Origin: Diplocarpon mali
Lineage: Eukaryota > Ascomycota > Leotiomycetes > Helotiales > Drepanopezizaceae
Direction of reading: 5' to 3'
DNA: 64,000 bases
Assembly (NCBI GenBank): GCA_024741835.1
Contig: JAENRP010000066.1
Coordinates: 118,360 to 182,359 of the forward strand
Made by a program: the position numbers and the translations under genes
Notes under the pieces: model-generated
The model's input: the letters and a program-made list of their open reading frames with translations, nothing else
Told to the model about the DNA's origin: nothing
The model's database searches: none
Shown here: one piece after another, positions 20,246 through 30,170 of the stretch
How positions within the stretch are numbered: the stretch's first letter is position 1
Layout: each line of letters starts with the position of its first letter

Positions 20246-21214
20246 TTATTCCTCGGGTAGATTCTTCTTCCTCCCAAAGAAGCCTCTCAAACCGGCGCTT
20301 CTCGGAGCCTTCTGCGGCTCATCCTCTTCACTCCCCACACTCTCCCCACCCCTCTCCTCTACAATACTAGGAGCAGTCCTCTCCTGATCCCCACAAACCA
20401 CGACATACCACCCAATTTCTTCCCCGTCCTGCAAGGCATCCCTCAATTTCGCAAACCACCCCAACCGTCTACTTCGCCTCCTGATCTCCCTGGAGCTCAG
20501 TGGCGGACTGATCGGCACCCCGTTTTCATTACTCGCGGCCCTGGGCGAAGTACCAGACGTCGGAGTTTCAGGCACACTCAGCCGCGACTCTTCCTCTTTG
20601 ACCTTCGCCTCATACCTCTCAATTTCGCCTTTGATGGAAACGCCCAGCAGCACCTCGACCATGTAGTCCGCCACATACGCGTACGGCTGGCTGACAGTCT
20701 CCATATCCTCAGGATCGTATTGCTCTAGGAGCTTCACCACGCTCCAATCGTTGAATGAGGGCTGCTTTTCCTTCCTGGGGTTCGTACTCGCCGTCGCCCG
20801 ACTGTCCGTATCACTGCCCTTCCCCTTGCCATCTCCATTAGGAAATTCCTTCTCCCTCTCCCTCTCCTTCTCTTTCCCCACCGACGACGCTCCAAGACTC
20901 AGCGGCCTCCGAACCAGCCCCCTCAAACTGCCCATGCTGGCCTTGTTCTTCTTCGTCAGCGTCCTCGGCCCCGTCAATTCATCATCCACAACGATTTTGT
21001 CGGCCAACGACTCGAGCGAGGTAGGGTACTCGGCCGCCGGCGGGTTCGACGGGGGCAGGAAGTCGAAGAGCGTGTAGAAGGAGTTGAGAAGGGTGACAGA
21101 GGTCGCGGGCGCAATGATCCACTCTGGGGCAGCATCGTCGAGGTCGTGAAGTATGATGTGGACGCGTATATGGACTCGATTCCAGCGGAAGCCGTGGATG
21201 AGGAACGTCGGCAT
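20246..21214 (-). CDS. Conserved fungal protein, possibly FlbE-like
   Basis: A single exon gives 322 residues from ATG 21214 (MPTFLIHGFRWNRVHIRVHI); the upstream open part has no family character. A conserved N-terminal module (HGFRWNR..IRVHIILHDLDDAAPEWI) is followed by low-complexity charged sequence (KEKEREREKE) and a second module, LLEQYDPEDMETVSQPYAYV, around residues 170-200. I recall this two-module layout from filamentous-ascomycete proteins annotated as developmental regulators, perhaps FlbE of Aspergillus; that link is from memory and unproven. There is no signal peptide or membrane span. The gene is real; its role is unknown. Confidence 0.75.
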   Translation of the reverse strand: MPTFLIHGFRWNRVHIRVHIILHDLDDAAPEWIIAPATSVTLLNSFYTLFDFLPPSNPPAAEYPTSLESLADKIVVDDELTGPRTLTKKNKASMGSLRGLVRRPLSLGASSVGKEKEREREKEFPNGDGKGKGSDTDSRATASTNPRKEKQPSFNDWSVVKLLEQYDPEDMETVSQPYAYVADYMVEVLLGVSIKGEIERYEAKVKEEESRLSVPETPTSGTSPRAASNENGVPISPPLSSREIRRRSRRLGWFAKLRDALQDGEEIGWYVVVCGDQERTAPSIVEERGGESVGSEEDEPQKAPRSAGLRGFFGRKKNLPEE

Positions 21215-22428
21215 TGTTGGCGTGATTGGCGGTGGAGAGGAAGGACAATGGCATTGAGAGGCTGGACGGTAGTTTTCGGAGGCAGGAGCTAGACTGCAAT
21301 GTCGTGTAACCAGAGAGCAGCCTCCTGTCAAGCTTGCGATGCTTCCCTCTGCTGCGTCCAACAATGCCAGGCGTCGTTCAACAATACACTCTCGATTCTG
21401 CGATTCTTCACTTTTTTCTTCGCGCAGAGTATGGGTGAAAACCCACTGGTCCTACACCCCACTACATTGGGGTATCAACTCTTTGAGAGACGAGATCTGC
21501 TAGAAATTAAAGTGTTATATTACGTATGAGGATAAGGGCGTGTTCTAATCGATTGATTTATACTTTTAAAACTCACGGACGGAGTCAGAGCCAAGATCGC
21601 TGTAATCATGGCTTAGCCACTTTAAGCAATATGTGCAGACGCCAATCGGCTCTTCGAAGGAGTTCCTGAGCTTGGAATGGGCATTTCAGACCCTGCAATA
21701 CAACACGATACTCTGCGTGGCTACTGACCCTGATCTCGTCACAACCAAGCAGATTTTGGCCCGTGGTGTCGGCGAAGTGAACTAAGGAGCATTCGTGACA
21801 ATCGACCTCACGAGCACTAATTGGCAATCTCGGAGATCAGGCGGTTATCGGGGGATGAGAGATGGGAAGGGAACTTTTTAAGATTTCAGGGCTCTGGTTG
21901 CAGATCAACGGACATCAAGCTGATTTGGGGCTGGTGGCCGCTGTCAAGCTTCGGGAAAATCTTTAACCACAGTATAACGGGGCATGGCGCGTCGGAGCAA
22001 GGCTGGGGACGTCTTTGTGGACTTCTACCTCTGGGGTTCGGGATACAGAAGATCGAAACATGAGTACCGCCGAACGCAAGCAAGCAAGTAGCTCCCGTTC
22101 CCCGCAGACAACATGGGCTGACGCCCATTGATCCGCCTCTCAAGCGGGACAGCGACAGGAAGCCGAGGCTCTCTCCAGCAGAGTCTTGAAGTTGTCAAAG
22201 CTTCCGAGCAAGGTTTTATACGTCGCTTTCGTAGACTTTTTCCTTTAATATTTCGCCGACGACTTGGCAAGATTACTTAAGAAGGACAAGAATTACCGGC
22301 CAGTTAGCTTTTAGGATTCGAAATTCGAAATGCCATCTCGAAGCTACTTAGATGGCTACCCAGATTACAGTACTTTACTCTGCCTAGCTATTCTCCTCGG
22401 TGGTGTACCTCTGCAGTGCTGCTTCGTC

Positions 22429-22661
22429 GCCTCGGCCAAACACACACAACCAGAAGATATGTTCAACCTTGCAAACGCACTTTATTCAAACCACCATTAA
22501 GAGTACGCCGATGCATGGTACTCGAATTTGTCAGCAGTATGCAATTGTGACCCCCTGGTTCCCAGGAGCTGGTAAGTTTCCGGTTGGTCGGTGTCCGTGG
22601 CGTGGAATAGATATGCCTACGTCTGCAGCACACTAAAAAAAGGTAGTATGTTTGGCCGGCG
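22429..22661 (+). mobile_element. MITE-B copy 4 (enlarged, ~233 bp)
   Basis: The left end CGGCCAAACACACACAACC and the right end (reverse complement GCGCCGGCCAAACATACTAC) match the MITE-B terminal repeat. The signature ATATGTTCAACCTTGCAAAC follows the left end as in other copies. It is more than twice the length of the others, so it either carries an insertion or represents a longer parent form. Confidence 0.6.
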
Positions 22662-22798
22662 CAAGAGTACAAAGTAGGTTTGTCGGTCCCTGTCGTCTGC
22701 GAAATACTGGCAGGATCATGGGAGCAGTATGTCGGGCCACGGCATCCCGTGAGCTCTTCAGTCGTGTGGATATAAGCAATTATGCACTATACAGCGCA

Positions 22799-23203
22799 TT
22801 ATTCTTCAGGTCCGCCTTGCGGGATCGACGCACCACGCGCTCCCTTCAAAGGCTGAGATAAGTACCACTTGAAAGCAGGATGTAACCACACCAACCGACT
22901 GTAACCCCCAATCTGAAACGAACGCTTAACTGTAATGTCTATCTGGCTTGCGACAAAGTACATTCCGTTCCCATACGCCAGGATGTAAGTCAGTGCGTGT
23001 AAGCTCGCCGCGTCCAGCCGAGTGCTCCACTCTCCTGTGTTGACAAGTAACTCAATAAGCGAAACCCGTACTGGAGTCCATAAAATCAAGATGATCAACA
23101 CACAACCAACGAGGTACAATTGAAGAGCCATACGAGAAACGCGATTCTGCAGGAGATAGTATACTTCTTTCTCTGAGAACGTGAGGGTCTTGACGTGTAG
23201 ACT
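22799..23203 (-). pseudogene. Relic of a multi-pass membrane protein
   Basis: An open frame on the minus strand reads TLTFSEKEVYYLLQNRVSRM, then the hydrophobic YLVGCVLIILILWTPVRVSL and a second moderately hydrophobic stretch LHALTYILAYGNGMYFVASQ, ending in low-quality sequence. It starts without a clear initiator, and two stops lie just upstream. The pattern of a cytoplasmic loop before a helix resembles the later helices of fungal seven-helix receptors, but this is only an impression. The rest of any such gene is missing. Confidence 0.35.
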
Positions 23204-23972
23204 TCCAATCCCTCATCAAACCTCACCTGATGATCCGAAATCGGGCTATAGCGCCCTACTAGAAGCCGGGTTTTTCCACAATCCCCGGATTTTTTCCCCC
23301 AAAGATTTGAAATCGCTCAGTAGAGCAGATACGCGGCCCTGAGTCGCCTTACCTGAGTCGCCTTACTTCCAATCAACCCACCCTAACCTACTTGAAGAGA
23401 GCAAGAAGAGAGAAAACGAGAAGCCAAAAAAAAAAAACTCCCCCTCAAACACCTCGGATTCATTCGTACGATGGATTGCAGATGAACCACGCGGGAAATT
23501 GACATCCGCATGTCTATCCACGTATCCATATCCGCATGTCGAAAAACAACATGCCTTTCCTTCGTCTCCCCCCGTAGCAAGCGGGGGATGTGTCACGCCA
23601 AGTTCCAGCACCACGACCGGTCATCGCCCTCTACGCTCGACGAGCCCGTGCCTGTATGCACCAGAGGGATATGTCGCAAGTCGCGCTCAGGCGGCAAGCG
23701 CGCGATCGCCGACGACTTGTCGAGAGCCATCGGATCCGCGTCTCGGGATGGGGGATCTCGCTTGCCTGGCCTGCTCAGGCTTCAAGGGGGGTTCTCGGCA
23801 CTGCGTCTTCGAGTTCTGGCGTCCTTGCAGAATGGAACCAAATAACACGACACGGAGCATAACACATGTCGTGCCCGAGTAAATGTAAGCTCTATTCTCG
23901 AAATGCGACAAAGTTAGACCTACAGACCACGCTTCCTCCTTATCCATCCATGCATCTATCGAAAAATCGCCG

Positions 23973-26800
23973 TTATACCATCCACCCAAGAAACCCAAGC
24001 ACCACACCCAGCCCACCGAGCAGAACACCATCCCATCCCATCGTCTTCACATCTGCTCCTGTATTACTTACTATCATCCCGTTCGCGGCTACTTTTACAG
24101 CTGGATCGGTTGTCGGCACAGCCTGCGGCACAACCGTCACAGCATGGACCGCGACGTGCGTGTGTGCCGGAGCGACGATGTTAGCGTGCAGCGCTATATC
24201 AGTTGCCATCGCTTGAGTCGAGTTCTGGTACGGAGCATGGATGCGCGTTTCAGCGCAAGGCACGGTGAGGATCAAGGTCCCGTAAGCGCGGGTCGTCATC
24301 GGAATCTGGGGAGTGGCGGGTGCGGGGGTTGCGTTGCTGCCGCAGTGTGTGAGGGTCAAGGTGCTGGTTACGGTAAACAATTGGAGCGTTGATGCTTTAC
24401 AGCCACAGAGATCGGTATACGTCGCTGTTCACGTTCTGTCAGCCGTCTCCCCGTTTGCAAATATAGAAGCATGGGTTGGATATAGGAGATGAGGAGAATG
24501 TACTGGTTACGACAGTAGTGTAAGTAGTATTCGGCCCCTCGACAGCGTTCGTGACTCCGCCACCCCTTCCAATCCCATTGAAACTGGCTAGGGGCGTAAT
24601 ACTTGCTGTCGTCGCAGGTACCAGCTCAATTTTAGGCGCGAGATGAACGCTCGAAATCGCATCCGTTGCAGTAGCAGACGGGTCAAAATCGACACCCACC
24701 CGCGTCAGTGTACCAACCGGCGACCGACTCGTGCTAGGCGTGGGTATTCCGCCTGTCGTAAAGGCGAAATGCACTTCAGAGGGCTCAGATTCTATGGCGC
24801 CGGCTGAGGATGGAGCCGGGCTTGCAGGTGCAAGGTCGAAAGAAGCTTCGTTGCCGTACACTGTGAGTAGATAACCTTCATGCACAGCTCGCTTGTTCAA
24901 ATTTTTACCTCCCGCCCAATTATCGACGTGTTTCTTGGTCATGGGGGTTAGCTGCCCGCCGCAACTCTCGCTTGCGTTTCCTGGACACGGATTGGAGCAG
25001 AAATCGCCCGGGAGGAATCTGTCTTCAAGTGCAGTGCCACAGAAACAGGACGCACCATAAGTACCAAGGAATCTGTAGCCGGTACAGGTGCTGGCGCAGA
25101 ATTTTATGGTCATGGTTGCGTCTGTGAGGGCGAGAGCAAAGAAAGGGAAGCCATTTATGGGGAAGGATACGCAGCCCATGTATTTCCAGCCCGACACGGA
25201 CGGCGGGTGAGGCCGAGTGGTATTTTTGTGGGTGGTTGGGAATGGTGGGAGGGTGTCGGAGGTATGGTCAGATATTGGTTCGAGTGTCAAGGATGGCTTT
25301 GGTGGCTGGGGGATATGGGTGCTTATAATTGGTGCTGAGGAGGTGAATTGGGAGCTGGGGCCATTCTGAGCTGAGCTTAGCGCCGACGCTTCTTCTGTAG
25401 AGGTCGGGCTTGCATTCGGTATCGAGCTTGACGTCGAGTTGGAGCTGGAAAGCGCCCCTGTCGACGTTGGAGCCGGCGCCGTTTCCTCTGCTAGTGTAAA
25501 CACCTTGACAGAGTTGATACTCCAAAATCTATCACCTTGGTTAGCTCGATGGTCGTAACATCTCATGTCAAAGGTCTTGCAAAATCTTACGCGTCCTCGA
25601 AATCCTGCGGCTGCCCAGCAACATAATCTACACAAGTCACCGCCTTCCCCTTACATTGATCATCAGCACTCCAAACCGTACCAGCCCAATCCCCGCAGAA
25701 TGTAGTATCAAAAATGATTTGGTGACTCTTGAAATTCGCATCTATATCGCAGCTCCCCTGGAAATTGGCATCCGGAAGTCCCCATAGACTAGGATCTGGA
25801 TTACCAGAAAGAACATCGGCCGGAATGACAGCACGCGAGAAGAACCAGACGCGGATATAATCAGACGTCCACTGGGTAGCGTATACTCCGCCACTGGCTG
25901 CGTTGAATTCGTCGCCGTAGGACAAGGGACTGCTGGAAGAGACGCTGCAGCCGTAGCCGTGAAATTGGTTGCAATCGCTAGTTTGAAGTGTTCCGAGGGA
26001 CAAGGCGCCTGAGGTTGAGCAATTGGAGCCACTGGGTACATTAGTAACTTGATACATAATTGAATTTTAGGGGTCTGGAAAAATACCTGTGAAGGGTCAT
26101 AATGTTCGTATTTTGTTTACTGACTCCTGGGGTTCCGTTAGCCATCTCATAACAGTACGAGATTTGCGGTTTGACTAGCCCTCTATGATATCAATCTCCC
26201 CTGAAAAGGGCCAGTTCTCTCCAAACATCCAAACTGTGCCCATATTAGCCCGCAAGCACTTTGTCCGCTCTCGCTTCCTCTCCTCGTTCAGACTACCGCT
26301 CGATAAGAAGACAAGGACCTACATGCTGGCCAACTACCACATACGCTGCCCGGCATGTGCTCTATGTCGGCGACAAATAATCCATGGGTAAACAGCTTTT
26401 TACTGCTAATCCGTACACTGTCTCGACCAGGCCCGGCAGTGGGGAGGACAGTTGTGTGGTCCACGCCCATGTATTGCGATCCATTTTGGCCGTTGCTGGA
26501 GATCAAGCCTTTAAGAAGAGAAGACGCATGGGATTGGTAAGAAACAAAGCCGTGTGTAGGGTCAGGTTCCTGAAATTTACATTCGATTAGATGCTCCCGA
26601 CACCTACAGAGTGCAGAGGCGGAGGGGCTTACTGTCCAAAACTCAAACCCGTCAAAGAACGTCGCGCCCGAGTAATCGGTATCAAGCTGGTATTTGGAGC
26701 TCACAATTGCAAGAGCACCGGGGACCAGCATCCAAATGGAAACCGAAAATAGAGAGAATGTGAAGTATGACCTATAGGCTGTTGAAGATAGGGATACCAT
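23973..26800 (-). CDS. GH16 beta-glucanase with WSC domain and GPI anchor
   Basis: Seven exons (minus strand, 5' to 3': 26633-26800, 26323-26569, 26180-26233, 26087-26126, 25591-26031, 24504-25528, 23973-24424) give 808 residues. A signal sequence covers residues 1-31. The GH16 catalytic motif GEIDIIEG has Glu151 (nucleophile), Asp153 and Glu156 (acid/base). A Ser/Thr-rich linker leads to a WSC domain at ~430-525 (GCVSF ... CASTCTGYRFLGTYGASCFCG ... NPCPGNASESCGG). A Thr-rich region and a C-terminal hydrophobic tail (GVLLGGLGVVLGFLGWMV) give the GPI signal. GH16 enzymes cut beta-1,3(4)-glucan; anchoring implies wall remodelling. Intron 3 begins GC: with this donor the join EG|VSKQNTNIMTLH keeps the family's length. 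A GT alternative (26120-26175) loses one residue. Confidence 0.88.
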
Positions 26801-27077
26801 TATGAGAATTGAAGCAGAGAGCTCCGAAATTGCAGATGAGGAAGACGGAGAACATGTAGATTCGACATGGAGAGGGATGTGAAGCTGGGAGGAATGCGTT
26901 GCGGCCACGCAACGGGGCATTCCGGCATCACGAAATATTTGGATTTTGAGACAATTGTTGACTCAGTGGCCTCTCGACATCTCGCTTACATAGGGGGTCC
27001 TGTTAACTTTAGTAATCCTCGCTGGGGTATCATTGGTATGTGGCGGAAAACCTTCAGACCTGTCAGCTCGATCCCGC

Positions 27078-28293
27078 TCACCCACGGAGTCTACTCCAAT
27101 ATTTCCAACCACTGCCTCGCCATCCCCAGACAAGGGAATAATGCCTAGCAAGCATCTGCCATTCCTCGACCTCATCTAGGCCTTCCAGACTGTCCACTCT
27201 TTCCTTTTCCGAACTTGGCACCCAATCCTGCCATATATTCTCGATGGTTTGGGCTTCTTGGCCACCTTCCTCGCCGTTTCCCTTGAGTCCAAGTTCAAGT
27301 AAGCGAGCTTTCTGGTCTGCGAGTGTCTTGTACTGTTCCAGTGTAGGCATCGTGATACCCCGGGAAGACAAATTGGAAACCATAACTTGTCCAAATGAGT
27401 CGTCAACGCCCAGCGGCTCGTACAAAACGATTCCAAGTGATGGTATCCTGTCAGCGAACCACTTTACCACATCTCGCGAACTGTCCACGTCCAAATAGCA
27501 TAGACAGCATTCTGATATAATCAATGTTGGAACATCGGTTCGAAGACCGAGAATATCCTGTGGTCCCTTGAGTAGTGGGAGCTTTCTTAGGTCCATCGGA
27601 TGGCAGCAGTACGCGACCTCTGGCATAACACGTGGAGATTTGGAGATGCCCCATTCAACGTCTTGCTCCGGTAACCTAAACGCAGGATTTTGGGGCTCCG
27701 GAAAAAATTCCTCATCATTGCTGTTTCCAAATAGCCTGCTTCTCGATACGGTGCGCAGCTTATTGGTAGACACCGATGGAAAATCGAACTCGTGATAGAT
27801 GAGATTATGGTGTTTGTTCTTGGAACGTAGTCGGAAATACCGTGTATCAGTCCCTGCCCCGAGTGATATGACTTGCTTCATCTGCGGGTTTGCGGAATCT
27901 TCTTGGGCAAGAAAGGCATTGATCAGTATATCGAGGGCGGTTGTGCGAGTATAAGTTCCTTTGGTAAGTCGGGTCAGTCAGACATCGTGTGACCCTTTAC
28001 TGGCCCGACAGACCTCTGTTAATGATGGGCATCCGTCGGGTGGCATTTCCACTGACGAAGTGAGCAGCAAAGGGGTCTTCGAGATATCCGAGGGAAACGG
28101 CACTGAGCCTTGAGACGGCTGCATCGGTGTCTGTTGACTGAATTGCCAGGTCCTTGTGTTGCGCACCCGCCGGGCCAGCAGTCTCTCTGCCTCTGAAACG
28201 AGAAGTTCCTCGTCCATAATTGGCCCTGTTCCGTTGTTCACCACGGGACCCTCGTCGGGAGCTCAGAAGGTTTGGAATTTGTGGTGCTGACAT
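27078..28293 (-). CDS. PPM1: Leucine carboxyl methyltransferase 1 (PP2A methyltransferase)
   Basis: Exons 28014-28293 and 27078-27958 (intron 55 nt) give 386 residues. It has the conserved [12 protein letters not shown] block across the intron, the SAM-binding [31 protein letters not shown], and the closing RHYSLVWGW. Ppm1/LCMT1 methylates the C-terminal leucine of the PP2A catalytic subunit and so steers regulatory-subunit choice; it is cytosolic. The first ~40 residues are basic and low in conservation. It lies 277 bp upstream of the GH16 gene on the same strand with no sign of co-transcription. Confidence 0.93.
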
Positions 28294-30170
28294 TATGCTG
28301 AGGAGGAAATTCTTTCGCGCGGCTGGTGGGAGGACGGAGTGCCAAGGCGAGGCTGAGTCTCACGTGGTGTGAGAGACCCGCTCGCACACCACCCGACGAC
28401 CCCACCTTGATGTTTTCGGGCGACGTTATCGACGACATCTATCTTCTCAACTATTTTTTGCCTTTGATTGTGCGTTCCTGCTTGGGAAATCATATACATG
28501 AAATACCGGTCGGTTCAGTGCAGTTCTTCTCAGCCATCACATTGCTGTAGATCGTCTGTACATGTCAGCAATGCTCTGACATCAGTCGAGTGACGTGACA
28601 CCTTCGAGACTCTGGGGTTCCGTCTCGGATGTAGTTCTGCACGCATTGTCTGTTCCACTCTGCACCAGCACAGTGCAGAATATCTTACTAATGTCTCGCG
28701 GCATGTCGGGTCTTTACTTTTGGGTTTAAGGTCGGTTTCTTGTTGTCTCTAGGTACACTACTAGCAGAACCAGATCTTGCAGGGAGTGAAATACTCTAGC
28801 TGATGGAGCCTTGACCTCCAGCTGCTCCTTGTTCTCTTGGCCACCGTTGAACTTGCGAATCTAGACTCCAGAAGCTTGATAAGTTAATCTCTTATCGATC
28901 GTGATTATCCTTCCATATGGACCAGAAACGTCGCAGCGATTCCAAGGACGTCTCGTTGTCGCAACGAGTCTGTGATGAGAATGTGGCCGACGACTCGGCC
29001 ACGACAACATTAGTTCTTCTGATTGGGCGATCCGTGACACCCGAGGGCCGTTCTGGAATGTTTCTCGGTCCGAGTCGTGCTGGCAGCTGTCACAGTCAGG
29101 TCTTGATTCACTGTCATTGTCTTTGCGCTCTGTGCTTTTTTTTCTTTAGGACACGATTAGAAACAGGGGACTACTGCGTACTGAAGGGATCCCGGCCACC
29201 GTACTGATTACTCGGGTTCGCACTTACTCGTGGGTACCCGACCAGCCTGCGCTCCGTACGTACTTCTTCTTCTTCGCACAGCGAGTAGGCGGAGCAAGGA
29301 TTAACCCTAACCGAGATCAAATCGAGGCAGATTGCAGGGAATGGAATAAATCTGGTCTGATTGGCTGTCAGCCGTTACCGTGATGTAGAAGGCAAGGCAC
29401 CTCTCAGTGCCGTTACCATAGGGTTCCTAGGCACGAGTAAGAGGTAGGAAGAGGTGGGAAGAGGTATTGAAAGGTGGTAAAAGGTGGTAAAAGATGGTAA
29501 AAGCTGGTAAAAGCTGGTAAAAGGTAATAAGAGGTCACGGGTCGAGTAATTACTGCTTCCCGTTTCTGCATAGCGTCACATACAAGCGAAAGTGGCTAGA
29601 CGCGCCACGATGACCTATGTCTGGAAAGCGGAATCGAGGGCTCTGATTGGAGGTACGATATCCCCACCATCGCCTGCTCTGCCAATCCCGGGCAGGCGAC
29701 TAGGATAGACTGACTCCTGAAATTGCAGCAATTTCCCCCACCCCTGGCCCATTTCCTTATTTTCTGACGTGCTATACGGTCCGGTACGGTACCGACTCTA
29801 GACCACAACCGCCGAGATGCTAAAGAACGACCGATGCTAGACGCGGCACACACAGAATCCTTCTTTTTTCCCTCGTGCACCTCTAATTGCTCTGCATTCA
29901 CCACACTCCTTTAGTTACGATCGCGCTCTCTTTCCTTCCAGCCCGTCAGACTCTTCTGCAGATCTCATTCATACCTGGGATATGTTCGGAGACTGCGCTG
30001 GCATCTTTTCATCAGTAACTCATCTCTCGTTCCGGCATTACCGCAACACGTCGTCGAGGAACAAGTGTGGACTGGGCAGGACTCGCGACTCGAGCGCATG
30101 ACACACGGCGTCATCTGGCCTCGAACAGATCTATTTACACACAATATATACATATACAGAAAGACAGACA
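28294..30170. other. Intergenic 1.9 kb between divergent genes
   Basis: It should contain the promoters of PPM1 (minus) and the SUN gene (plus). No gene is supported; the frame 28917-29207 has no motif. A regular 10 bp tandem array occurs at 29441-29540. TA-rich sequence at ~30132-30153 (ACACACAATATATACATATA), just before the SUN start, may hold the core promoter. Confidence 0.55.
29441..29540. repeat. Minisatellite, ten 10 bp units
   Basis: The consensus unit is RAGGTGGTAA. Ten consecutive units stay in exact 10 bp register from 29441, the central AAGGTGGTAA and AAGCTGGTAA pairs being identical neighbours. Divergence rises toward both ends, as expected for unequal exchange. Confidence 0.9.

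Larger units (their letters stand above)
21215..23972. other. 2.7 kb spacer with a gene relic and one MITE-B
   Basis: No intact gene is visible. It contains one long MITE-B copy (22429-22661) and a membrane-protein relic on the minus strand (22799-23203), both listed separately. An A homopolymer lies at 23427-23438. The rest shows only short overlapping frames on both strands. Confidence 0.55.

Noticed and set aside
24439..25635. Separate secreted WSC protein gene
   Set aside because: Its first 36 codons read through an intron; acceptor ATAG at 25529 joins it in frame to the GH16 exons (EDA|FWSINSVKVF), as expected for a GH16 C-terminal strand.
28917..29207. 96-residue plus-strand frame starting MDQKRRSDSKDVSLS
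   Set aside because: Opens plausibly but ends in a low-complexity Phe run and has no motif or downstream exon.
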